Of a DNA stretch of 7,971 bases, positions 1 to 6,313 are shown one piece after another (positions within the stretch are counted from its first letter, which is position 1; every line of letters starts with the position of its first letter). The notes beneath the pieces are model-generated. The model had not been told where the DNA came from. It saw only the letters and a list, made by a program, of their open reading frames with translations, and ran no database searches. A program made the position numbers and the translations under genes. Origin of the DNA: JBCBWG01 sp964579305 (GTDB taxonomy: Bacteria; Pseudomonadota; Alphaproteobacteria; Rhizobiales; Hyphomicrobiaceae); NCBI GenBank assembly GCA_964579305.1, contig CAZOGY010000146.1, positions 1-7,971 on the forward strand, written 5' to 3'.

Positions 1-10
1 AGCGGTGCGA

Positions 11-1363
11 TCAAGCGTGGCCTTCGCGGCTTTCCTGAAACGCGGTATCTCCGCCGACCCACGTCCGAATGACCCGACCTTGCATGCGGGCTTCGTCAAA
101 TGGTGAGTTTTTCGAGCGGGATCGCAGCGCCTGGCGATCAACCATCCAAGGCCGCCCGAGGTCGACGAGTGTCAGATCCGCCGGCGCACCATGCTGTAAG
201 CGTCCGCCCTTGATCCCCAACAGGTCTGCGGGTTTGTACGTCATCGCCGCAAGCAGTGTGCGCAAGTCAATGTCGTCGTTCTGCACGAGACGCAATGCGG
301 CCGACAGCAGTGTTTCAAGTCCGATCGCGCCATCGGCAGCTTCCGCGAACGGCAACCGCTTGGTGTCTTCATCTTGCGGGTCATGACACGAAACGACGAC
401 GTCGATGGTGCCGTCGCGCAGTGCGTCGACCAGGGCTAAGCGATCGTCCTCGGCGCGCAACGGGGGGCGGACCTTGAAGAAGGTGCGATAGTCACCAATG
501 TCGTTTTCATTCAGCGTCAGATGGTTGATCGATGCACCACAACTGACGCGCAGACCGCGGGCCTTGGCGGCGCGGATCGCATCCGCGCTCGACTGGCAGG
601 TGATCGTTGCGGCGTGATAGCGCGCACCGGTGAGCCCTACGAGGCTGATGTCGCGGTTCAATATCAGTGTCTCAGCCACCGAGTGGACGCTTGAAAGGCC
701 GAGGCGCGTTGCCAAGAGGCCGGCGTTCATCGCGGCGTTCCGGCTGAGGTAGGGGTCTTCGGTGTGATGCACGATCAGGGCATCGAAGTCGCGCGCATAA
801 AGCAGTGCGTTTTTCATCACGCGCGTGTCGATCACGGATTGCTTGCCATTGGAGAAAGCGACGGCGCCGGCCCGCTTCAACAGCCCGAATTCCGTCATCT
901 CCTTGCCGTCAAGCGCGCAGGTCATCGCCGCGAAGGTGTGAACGTTGACAACGGCATTGTCGCGTGCGCGGCGCTGGATGAAATCGACCAATGCGACCTG
1001 ATCGATCACCGGCTTGGTGTCAGGCATGGTGATCATGGTCGTCACCCCGCCGGCGGCCGCCGCACGGCTTGCCGTCTTCAGGGTTTCGCGGTGTTCATTG
1101 CCGGGTTCGCCCGTGAAGACCTGCATGTCGATCAGGCCCGGACACAGAAGATGGCCCTGGCAATCAATCACTTGGCTGCCTGAGGGCGCGTTGCGGTGTA
1201 GATGCGGACCAAGGTCGGCGACGATACCGCCTTCAATCACAAGGCCGCCGCGCTCGTCACGCCCGCTTGCTGGATCGAAGATCCGGGCATTGATCAATGC
1301 CTGTGGTCCGGTGCTGCCGTGGGCGGTTGGATGTGAGAGAGGATCGGTCGACTGCGCAGCCAT
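11..1363 (-). CDS. Dihydroorotase-like protein, probably non-catalytic (PyrC'/PyrX type)
   Basis: This 450-residue protein belongs to the amidohydrolase superfamily and resembles class I dihydroorotases, which cyclise carbamoyl aspartate to dihydroorotate in pyrimidine synthesis. The fold is recognisable from PGLID (75-79), GEPGNEHRETL (85-95), HTED (200-203), RPPLRAEDDR (299-308) and GAIGLETLLSA (345-355). Most metal ligands are missing. The usual HxH after PGLID is replaced by Q81 and F83, the later histidine falls at T253, and the catalytic aspartate of the TDHAPH motif falls at C326 within SCHDPQ. H200 is kept. It therefore probably cannot carry out the reaction. Known precedent: in Pseudomonas an inactive PyrC' is needed to assemble PyrB into an active carbamoyltransferase complex. 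The gene lies 10 bases downstream of pyrB, fitting a structural partner. The ATG at 1361-1363 has a GAGG ribosome site that overlaps the pyrB stop. Family is certain; loss of catalysis is inferred by motif alignment from memory. Confidence 0.92.
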   Translation of the reverse strand: MAAQSTDPLSHPTAHGSTGPQALINARIFDPASGRDERGGLVIEGGIVADLGPHLHRNAPSGSQVIDCQGHLLCPGLIDMQVFTGEPGNEHRETLKTASRAAAAGGVTTMITMPDTKPVIDQVALVDFIQRRARDNAVVNVHTFAAMTCALDGKEMTEFGLLKRAGAVAFSNGKQSVIDTRVMKNALLYARDFDALIVHHTEDPYLSRNAAMNAGLLATRLGLSSVHSVAETLILNRDISLVGLTGARYHAATITCQSSADAIRAAKARGLRVSCGASINHLTLNENDIGDYRTFFKVRPPLRAEDDRLALVDALRDGTIDVVVSCHDPQDEDTKRLPFAEAADGAIGLETLLSAALRLVQNDDIDLRTLLAAMTYKPADLLGIKGGRLQHGAPADLTLVDLGRPWMVDRQALRSRSKNSPFDEARMQGRVIRTWVGGDTAFQESREGHA

Positions 1364-1371
1364 GATTGGCG

Positions 1372-1375
1372 CCTC
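1372..1375 (-). promoter_or_regulatory. Ribosome binding site of the dihydroorotase-like gene, overlapping the pyrB stop
   Basis: On the minus strand the pyrB stop TGA (1374-1376) runs straight into GG, so TGAGG supplies a GAGG Shine-Dalgarno core 8 bases before the ATG at 1363. The overlap implies that ribosomes finishing pyrB can start the next gene, which would keep the two products in step. Confidence 0.65.
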
Positions 1376-2327
1376 ACGACGTGGGAAGGTTTCGGGCCAG
1401 CGCTTCGAGCACGGCCATACGGATTGCCACGCCCATCTCGACCTGTTCGCGGATCACACTGCGCGGGTGGTCTGCAATCGTGGAAGCGATCTCGACGCCG
1501 CGGTTCATCGGGCCGGGGTGCATGATCAGCGCGTCGGGCTTGGCCAACGCCAGTTTCTCCTGATCCAGACCGAAAAAGTGAAAGAATTCGCGCCCACTTG
1601 GCACGTAGCTTCCGCCCATGCGTTCCGACTGCAAACGCAGCATCATGACGACATCGGCATCACGTACGCCGGTCGCCATGGTCGTGTGGACTTCGCAGCC
1701 CAGACCGGCGGCCTTTGTCGGTAGAAGCGTCGATGGCGCGACAACGCGCACGTTGGCGCCGAGCGTATTCAGCAAGTCGATATTCGAGCGGGCGACGCGC
1801 GAATGCAGAATGTCGCCGCAAATCGCGATCGTGAGACCTGCGATCCGCCCTTTGGCGCGGCGGATTGTCAAGGCATCCAATAACGCCTGCGTCGGGTGCT
1901 GGTGTGCGCCGTCGCCCGCATTGATGACGGAGCAATCGACTTTCTGCGCAAGCAACGATGCGGCGCCGGCAGCGTGATGTCGAACCACGAGGATGTCGGG
2001 ACGCATGGCGTTCAGCGTCATCGCCGTGTCGATAAGGGTCTCACCCTTTTGGACCGATGACGACGCGACCGCCATGTTCATCACGTCTGCGCCAAGGCGT
2101 TTTCCGGCCAATTCGAAAGAACTTTGAGTGCGCGTGGAGGCTTCGAAGAACAGGTTAACCTGCGTCAGCCCGCGCAGCACGTCGCGCTTTTTATTGGCGC
2201 TGCGACTGATCTCCGTGGCGTGATCGGCCAAATCGAGAAGGGAAATGATTTCAGGAGCCGTCAGCGCCGCGCAAGACAGCAGATGACGGTGCGCGAAGAC
2301 GGGTTTTGGTCGATCAGCGCAATCCAT
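1374..2327 (-). CDS. pyrB: Aspartate carbamoyltransferase catalytic subunit
   Basis: The protein transfers the carbamoyl group of carbamoyl phosphate to L-aspartate, the committed step of pyrimidine synthesis, in the cytoplasm. From the ATG it is 317 residues, normal for bacterial catalytic chains. Visible hallmarks are the carbamoyl-phosphate loop S64-T65-R66-T67, K94 in the SVQKGE loop, R116-H117, HPTQ at 144-147, R177 in HSRVARSN, R231 in MLRLQ, and the aspartate-domain signature HPGPMNRG at 270-277. All expected active-site residues seem present, so the enzyme should be active. I prefer the ATG at 2325-2327, which has GAGG 5 bases upstream, over an in-frame TTG at 2346-2348 that would add 7 residues and sits inside a hairpin. 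No pyrI regulatory chain is seen. The following gene encodes a degenerate dihydroorotase, as in Pseudomonas-type carbamoyltransferase assemblies. A MarR-family gene lies upstream on the same strand but 216 bases away, so pyrB probably has its own promoter. Confidence 0.97.
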   Translation of the reverse strand: MDCADRPKPVFAHRHLLSCAALTAPEIISLLDLADHATEISRSANKKRDVLRGLTQVNLFFEASTRTQSSFELAGKRLGADVMNMAVASSSVQKGETLIDTAMTLNAMRPDILVVRHHAAGAASLLAQKVDCSVINAGDGAHQHPTQALLDALTIRRAKGRIAGLTIAICGDILHSRVARSNIDLLNTLGANVRVVAPSTLLPTKAAGLGCEVHTTMATGVRDADVVMMLRLQSERMGGSYVPSGREFFHFFGLDQEKLALAKPDALIMHPGPMNRGVEIASTIADHPRSVIREQVEMGVAIRMAVLEALARNLPTS

Positions 2328-2332
2328 GGCCG

Positions 2333-2336
2333 CCTC
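2333..2336 (-). promoter_or_regulatory. Ribosome binding site selecting the pyrB ATG start
   Basis: GAGG on the minus strand lies 5 bases before the ATG at 2327. It supports the shorter 317-residue PyrB over the TTG start at 2348, which has no comparable site. The base of a perfect hairpin (2341-2360) is only 4 bases away. Confidence 0.55.
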
Positions 2337-2340
2337 GGAT

Positions 2341-2360
2341 AGGCGCAAGTGATTGCGCCT
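2341..2360 (-). promoter_or_regulatory. Perfect 8-bp inverted repeat in the pyrB leader
   Basis: The arms AGGCGCAA and TTGCGCCT are exactly complementary and flank a 4-base loop (GTGA on the plus strand). If transcribed, the hairpin ends 4 bases before the GAGG ribosome site of pyrB. If it acts as DNA, it is a 20-bp operator-like palindrome. No U-tract follows, so it is not an intrinsic terminator. The repeat is seen directly; a role in pyrB control is inference from its position. Confidence 0.45.
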
Positions 2361-2543
2361 GCAAGCGGTTTTTCATCGGGTCCACATGCGTGGGGCAGAA
2401 GGCAGGCGCGTATGCCAGCGGTTGCCCGTAACGGCGACGGCGTGCCGGCGCAAAAAACCAGCCAAATTCGCACGTTGCGGCTCGGCATTTTCGTGGTGGC
2501 GTCGGCGGGCCCAGAGGCGATCCCGCCGAGTGCATGATTGTGA

Positions 2544-3041
2544 TTATTCGGCCGCCAGTTTGGCGCGGGGCGACACCCGAGCGCTGGCGACCGGCCCAAG
2601 CGTTGTCACGATCGCGGTCAAGCCGTCGACGAGGGCGGGGCGCACGTTATTGGGCAGGGCGGCTAACACTTCCTCAGCCACGGCCTGCACCATGGGTTCA
2701 GCCGCCTCAAGCAAGTTCTCGCCCTTGGCGGTCAATTGCACCGCGTACATGCGCGCATCATGCTCGGCGCGCTGGCGTTGTAGTGCGCCGCTGCCAACGA
2801 GCCGCCGCACGATGTCGGCAAGCGTCGAGCGGTCGATACCTGTTCGATCGACAAGGCTTGTCTGGCTTGCATTGGTCAGATCGCGCACGGCCATAAGCAC
2901 GGTCAACTGCCGCGGCGTCACGCCCAATTGCGAGATTCGTGAAGTCAACAGATCATCGGCCGACTGGCTGGCTCGATGCAGAAGGTGGATCACGTCGCGG
3001 GGCGAAGTGGTTTGCGAGTGCGTCGCCATGGTCTTAGCCAT
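2544..3041 (-). CDS. MarR-family winged-helix transcriptional regulator
   Basis: This 165-residue protein has the all-helical dimer and winged-helix layout of MarR regulators. A helical N-terminal part (about 12-38) is followed by the DNA-binding core at about 42-110. Its recognition helix lies near 71-83 (RSTLADIVRRL), and the wing near 88-103 carries the conserved D95 and R97 (HDARMYAVQLT). A C-terminal dimerisation helix follows (about 110-148). Such proteins usually repress their own and adjacent genes and release DNA on binding a small ligand; here the ligand and targets are unknown. The start is either the ATG at 3039-3041 or the one at 3027-3029, and neither has a strong ribosome site. 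The gene lies between the PcfJ-domain gene and pyrB on the same strand, with about 200 bases on each side. The upstream spacer contains a marked inverted repeat that could be its operator. A link to pyrimidine genes is not shown by the sequence. Confidence 0.9.
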   Translation of the reverse strand: MAKTMATHSQTTSPRDVIHLLHRASQSADDLLTSRISQLGVTPRQLTVLMAVRDLTNASQTSLVDRTGIDRSTLADIVRRLVGSGALQRQRAEHDARMYAVQLTAKGENLLEAAEPMVQAVAEEVLAALPNNVRPALVDGLTAIVTTLGPVASARVSPRAKLAAE

Positions 3042-3121
3042 CCCACGGTTGTTTTAGCTTAACTGGGGGCTGACAGTGCCCGGTGTAAGCCGTCCGCGAC
3101 GCTAGTTCCTATGACAAATGT

Positions 3122-3170
3122 GTTACAGTTGAGGCCGACAGGTTGTAACGCGCGGTGTGTAACAACCTGT
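3122..3170. promoter_or_regulatory. Inverted-repeat cluster upstream of marR, candidate operator
   Basis: ACAGGTTGT (3138-3146) and ACAACCTGT (3162-3170) are perfect 9-base inverted arms separated by 15 bases, and pairing continues inward after one mismatch. The hexamer TGTAAC occurs at 3144-3149 and 3158-3163, with its inverse GTTACA at 3122-3127. The block lies about 80-130 bases before the marR start and downstream of the PcfJ-domain gene. It lacks a T-run, so it is unlikely to be an intrinsic terminator. MarR proteins commonly bind palindromes in their own promoters, hence the operator guess. Confidence 0.45.
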
Positions 3171-3241
3171 GATCGATTTGTTCCCACCCAGAAGCTTTCG
3201 TGCCGGAATTGTTCATGCCGTGGGTCGCAGATCACGCACGG

Positions 3242-4456
3242 TTAGCGGAAAAGCCAGGACACAACGTGGGCGTTTTGAGCGACCCGTTTGACTTCCATAT
3301 CGAGCTGCGACAGCGCGTTTGAGGTTGGCGTCGCCGGCCACCAAGGTGCGCCCTGGCGGTTGCGGCGATAGCCACGGAACAGATCGCTCCACACCCGCGC
3401 CTGACCCCGCGGGAGTGCGTTGTAGAGCGACGGGACGCTGGTGAGGCGTTCCTGTTTGGACAACCAGCCATATGCGGCCTGCCAAACCGGCAACGGCGCT
3501 GGGATGTTTGAAGGCCCTTTGAGCTGGGTGATCGTGAAAACTGTCGGCTCTTTCGGGTGGCGTGCCACTTCGACGGTGGCCACCCTGGCTCCATCGTGAC
3601 GCACGGAGAACAGCCGGCAGCGATCCGTGCAGACCTGAACGGCATACTGATCGACGCAATTGTGCATAAGCTGGGCTTCCAGCAAGAAGTCGTCGACCGT
3701 CAGCAACGGTTCGAAGGTGTAGCCATTCGCTTTTCCAGGCGACAGCCAAGGTGCCAGTTTGCGATCGCGCAGGAACGTGACGAGCCGCGCGCGGTTCAGC
3801 CACGTCATCGCACCGCACAGCGCACTGTCGGTCGCCATTTCCGGGCGCCATCGGATCGCGGCCAGGCGTTGAGCCGGGCTTGAGCCTTCGTTGCAAACTG
3901 CGGCATAGGCGGCCAACACGCGCAGCGCCTGCTCGGCCGTCATGTCCGACGGCACAATCTCAGGCCGTTCTGCGACCCAGAGCGCAAACTCGGGCCCGGC
4001 GGCCTTGTTGGCGAACGCAACGGCCTCAAGCCAGGTCTTGGCTTGGCGTTTCTGGCGCGGCAGACGGGTTGCGATGCGGCGCAAGAAATCGTCGTCGTCT
4101 GGCAAACGGGGGATCTCGCCGTCGAACGCATCGGGCGGCAGCTTGCGCATCCACAACGGAAGGCCGAGCAAGCGGGAAACCTGCTTCAGGGGGCGGCCCT
4201 GTTCGATGGCGCTCAGCGCAGCCTCGCGTTCGGCCTGTGGTAATGCCGGTTCGGCAAGCTGATGAACGATGCCTGGGAACACACGCACCAGATCCGCAAC
4301 GCGATCCGACTTGCGCACCATCGCGCGCACGCGTGCCCGAACGCCCCGATCGAACTTGCGAAGTTGACCTTCGAGGCCAGGTTGTCGCGGTTCTGCCGGC
4401 GTTTTGGTGCGCGTTGGGCGCAAAATCGCTGCCGTGTCGGTCTTTTCCGCCGCCAT
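3242..4456 (-). CDS. PcfJ-domain protein of unknown function
   Basis: The 404-residue product has a basic, probably disordered N-terminus (about 1-50) and a helical middle region (about 50-235). The C-terminal part resembles the PcfJ-like domain, at about 246-335. Visible signatures are the QLMHNCVDQY segment (H265, N266, C267 near the centre), then RLFSVR (281-286) and VATVEVA (292-298) as paired strands, and a TQLKGPSN segment (310-317). PcfJ is named after a protein of the Enterococcus plasmid pCF10 that acts with the relaxase; chromosomal relatives in alphaproteobacteria have no known role. The start is set by a perfect GAGGAGG 5 bases before the ATG at 4454-4456. An upstream in-frame ATG (4657) would add a poor-looking 67-residue extension overlapping ruvX. 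No conjugation gene is nearby. The gene lies 157 bases downstream of ruvX on the same strand, behind a palindrome-rich spacer, so it may have its own promoter. The assignment is by motif recognition, so function stays open. Confidence 0.8.
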   Translation of the reverse strand: MAAEKTDTAAILRPTRTKTPAEPRQPGLEGQLRKFDRGVRARVRAMVRKSDRVADLVRVFPGIVHQLAEPALPQAEREAALSAIEQGRPLKQVSRLLGLPLWMRKLPPDAFDGEIPRLPDDDDFLRRIATRLPRQKRQAKTWLEAVAFANKAAGPEFALWVAERPEIVPSDMTAEQALRVLAAYAAVCNEGSSPAQRLAAIRWRPEMATDSALCGAMTWLNRARLVTFLRDRKLAPWLSPGKANGYTFEPLLTVDDFLLEAQLMHNCVDQYAVQVCTDRCRLFSVRHDGARVATVEVARHPKEPTVFTITQLKGPSNIPAPLPVWQAAYGWLSKQERLTSVPSLYNALPRGQARVWSDLFRGYRRNRQGAPWWPATPTSNALSQLDMEVKRVAQNAHVVSWLFR

Positions 4457-4461
4457 GCAAG

Positions 4462-4468
4462 CCTCCTC
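4462..4468 (-). promoter_or_regulatory. Strong ribosome binding site fixing the PcfJ-domain gene start
   Basis: GAGGAGG on the minus strand, 5 bases before the ATG at 4456, is a near-ideal Shine-Dalgarno sequence. It shows that translation starts here and not at the in-frame ATG 201 bases further upstream. Confidence 0.75.
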
Positions 4469-4510
4469 GGGATGACTGGTGCAGGCTGCGTGTCTTTTGG
4501 GGCACCCGTT

Positions 4511-4545
4511 TGGTGAATTCTCGACGAGAATGAAACACCAGTGTT
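4511..4545. promoter_or_regulatory. Nested palindromes upstream of the PcfJ-domain gene
   Basis: ATTCTCG (4517-4523) and CGAGAAT (4525-4531) form a perfect 15-bp odd palindrome. It is framed by outer arms TGGTG (4511-4515) and CACCA (4536-4540). The right arm overlaps a second palindrome, AACAC-CA-GTGTT (4534-4545). The block lies about 55-90 bases upstream of the PcfJ-domain start in the ruvX spacer, a good place for an operator. No T-run follows on either strand, so I do not read it as a terminator. Confidence 0.4.
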
Positions 4546-4613
4546 GATAACAAGGCGTCGCCCGTTGCTTTCCGCGCGGACAATCGAAAGCGCGGCATGC
4601 GGCGGCGTCACGA

Positions 4614-5153
4614 TCAGTCCGCGCTGTGCGGCAGGCTTCGCAGGCGGTCCAACGCACTTTGAAGAATAAGTGTTGCGGCGACCTGGTCGATCACGGCTTT
4701 GCGGCGTTTGCGGCTTGCATCGGCTGACACCATCAAACGCTCGGCTTCCAGCGTGGTCCAACGTTCGTCCCACAGCAGGATCGGGATGTGGGGAAGGGCG
4801 GCATTCAGGTTGCGGGCATAGGCTTTGGTCGCCTGCACGCGTGGGCCGTGGCTGCCATCCATGTTGCTTGGCAGACCGAGGACTAGGCCTGCGATCCCGC
4901 GATCTGCACAGATCGCTGACAAGCGTATGACGTCGTCTTTGAACTTGGTTCGCTTCAGTGTCTCGACCGGCGAGGCGATCAGGCGGGTGATATCGGAGGC
5001 GGCCAAGCCAATGGTTTTGGTGCCAAGATCGATGCCGATCAACGCGCCTGTCTGTCCTGCGGCGCGGGCAAAGATATGCACATCTTCCGTCATGACCGGA
5101 TCCGGCGCCTGTGCCGCGTCGGAGGTCATATCGCTCTCGTGATCAGTGGTCAT
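4614..5153 (-). CDS. ruvX: RuvX/YqgF family Holliday-junction resolvase
   Basis: RuvX/YqgF proteins have an RNase H-like fold. They are described as Holliday-junction resolvases and are also linked to 16S rRNA precursor processing. The open frame gives 179 residues. The family signatures are GIDLGTKTIGLA at 40-51 with catalytic D42, LVLGLPSNMDGS at 90-101, DERWTT at 129-134, and IDQVAATLILQ at 155-165 with D156. The start is uncertain. The family usually has about 140-160 residues, and the ATG at 5091-5093 (M21, giving 159 residues) leaves a normal-length leader before the first strand. M9 at 5127-5129 has a GAGAG ribosome-like site, whereas M1 has none obvious. The gene is divergent from the UPF0173 hydrolase across 188 bases and precedes the PcfJ-domain gene on its own strand. 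Proximity to pyrB and the hydrolase matches a gene cluster I recall from other alphaproteobacteria. Confidence 0.93.
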   Translation of the reverse strand: MTTDHESDMTSDAAQAPDPVMTEDVHIFARAAGQTGALIGIDLGTKTIGLAASDITRLIASPVETLKRTKFKDDVIRLSAICADRGIAGLVLGLPSNMDGSHGPRVQATKAYARNLNAALPHIPILLWDERWTTLEAERLMVSADASRKRRKAVIDQVAATLILQSALDRLRSLPHSAD

Positions 5154-5341
5154 GGAACACTCGTGTCGTGCCTTCGTGCTTGCACCCTATCCGGGTTCGC
5201 AAGGCGTTCATGAGCGATGCGCGTTAGGCCCGTTGGCGCTAGTTTGCGGACGGCCTGGCTCACCGCGAGGTCGCGGATGCGTCACAGAGAGCCCGGCTGC
5301 AAGCGTCATCCGGCACAGCCCGAGTTACAAGGAACCGATCC
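5154..5341. promoter_or_regulatory. Divergent spacer between ruvX and the UPF0173 hydrolase
   Basis: This 188-base spacer separates two genes transcribed away from each other, so promoters for both should lie in it. I see no clear -35/-10 pair, palindrome or riboswitch. The only firm signal is the AAGGAA ribosome site of the hydrolase at 5329-5334. Confidence 0.4.
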
Positions 5342-6034
5342 ATGAAGCTGACGTGGTATGGTCACTCCTGCTTTCGCATCGAGACCGGTGCAAGCATCAT
5401 CCTGATTGACCCCTTTTTAAAATCCAATCCGAAGTTCCAGGACAGTGGTGTCTCGTTTGAAGACGCCATCAACGGCACCACGCATGTTGGTCTGACGCAT
5501 GGTCACGACGATCACATCGGGGACACGGTGGAAATCTGCCAGGCAACAGGGGCCACGTTGTTTGCGCCATTCGAGCTTGCGCAGCATCTTGGTGGGCAGG
5601 GCGTTGCGTCAGTCGAGCCGATGAACCACGGCGGCACTGTCGCGGCCAACGATTTCAAAGTGACATTTGTCGATGCCAAGCACTCGTCGTCATCGGGCGG
5701 CGTCTATCTGGGAAATCCGTGCGGGATCGTGATCACACCGGACAGCGGTCCGGCCGTCTATCACATGGGCGATACCGACGTGTTTTACGATATGAAGCTA
5801 ATCGCTGACCTGTATGGGCCAAAGGTGGCGATGGTGCCGATTGGGGATCGTTTCACGATGGGCGCGCGCACGGCTGCGTATGCCTGCAAAACGTTCTTCG
5901 ATTTCGAGGTCATCGTGCCGTGCCACTACGGCACGTTTCCAATCATCGCGCCGAATGCCGATGCGTTCGTTGCCGAGATGGGCAGCGACGCCGTCAAGGT
6001 GCTTGCACCGGGTCAAAGCCTGACGGTTGGCTGA
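5342..6034 (+). CDS. UPF0173 metal-dependent hydrolase (metallo-beta-lactamase fold)
   Basis: This 230-residue protein matches the compact UPF0173 family, metallo-beta-lactamase-fold hydrolases of unknown natural substrate. The N-terminus MKLTWYGHSCF is typical. The metal-binding motif is THGHDDHIGD at 52-61, with H53, H55, D57 and H58. Further likely ligands are H114 (DAKHS), D144 (MGDTD) and H195 (PCHYGT), so both metal sites look intact. There is no signal peptide, so it should be cytoplasmic. The ATG follows an AAGGAA ribosome site by 7 bases, and the length is normal for the family. The gene is divergent from ruvX and, from memory, relatives often sit next to ruvX in alphaproteobacteria, although no shared pathway is known. 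The downstream 280 bases end in an intrinsic terminator that may end this transcript. Family call is firm; substrate is unknown. Confidence 0.95.
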   Translation: MKLTWYGHSCFRIETGASIILIDPFLKSNPKFQDSGVSFEDAINGTTHVGLTHGHDDHIGDTVEICQATGATLFAPFELAQHLGGQGVASVEPMNHGGTVAANDFKVTFVDAKHSSSSGGVYLGNPCGIVITPDSGPAVYHMGDTDVFYDMKLIADLYGPKVAMVPIGDRFTMGARTAAYACKTFFDFEVIVPCHYGTFPIIAPNADAFVAEMGSDAVKVLAPGQSLTVG

Positions 6035-6313
6035 GATTTGCTCAGGGGTGCATGAAAATTTCTACAGCGTCGAAGCGTGTCGGATCGCCTGGAAACAAGG
6101 AAGATCCGGCGCGGGTATGCTGTAGTTTCTTTCAAATATGTGGAAAATACATCTTGTGGACAAATGGTAAGCTGATCTAGTGTCTGGTTGTCGCAGTCAC
6201 GAAGTTTGTCTCGTCATATCAATTGGTTATGGTGAGGTGGGCGGCTGAGAATTGTGTGCCTGCGAGCTTTGTTCTGCGTGCTCGTGCACGTGCCGCTACT
6301 CAAGGTATATTGC
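6035..6313. other. Gene-poor 279-base stretch between the hydrolase stop and a terminator
   Basis: This stretch is visibly richer in A and T than the genes around it and holds no convincing protein gene. The best candidate is a 42-codon frame at 6052-6180, with AGGGG 4 bases before its ATG. However, only about half of its codons end in G or C, unlike the flanking genes, and the peptide is not recognised. Two sequences one mismatch from the DnaA-box consensus occur at 6139-6147 and 6155-6163. It may be a long 3' UTR or include a small RNA ended by the next hairpin. Confidence 0.35.

Noticed and set aside
1014..1724. 236-codon plus-strand frame antisense to pyrB and its partner
   Set aside because: It is a typical high-G+C shadow of two well-supported genes and crosses their junction with no recognisable product.
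2328..2348. TTG start adding 7 residues to PyrB
   Set aside because: The ATG at 2327 has a good GAGG, and the TTG lies inside a hairpin arm with no ribosome site.
2353..3057. 234-codon plus-strand frame antisense to marR
   Set aside because: The arginine-, serine- and alanine-rich translation is a shadow of the MarR gene.
3138..3170. Intrinsic terminator of the PcfJ-domain gene
   Set aside because: The stem has a long loop and no T-run on either side, so an operator is more likely.
3213..3896. 227-codon minus-strand frame overlapping the PcfJ-domain gene
   Set aside because: It lies in another frame of a gene with clear motifs and a strong ribosome site, and its translation has no recognisable domain.
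4457..4657. 67-residue N-terminal extension of the PcfJ-domain protein
   Set aside because: A perfect GAGGAGG precedes the internal ATG at 4456, and the extension is cysteine-rich, unlike the rest, and overlaps ruvX.
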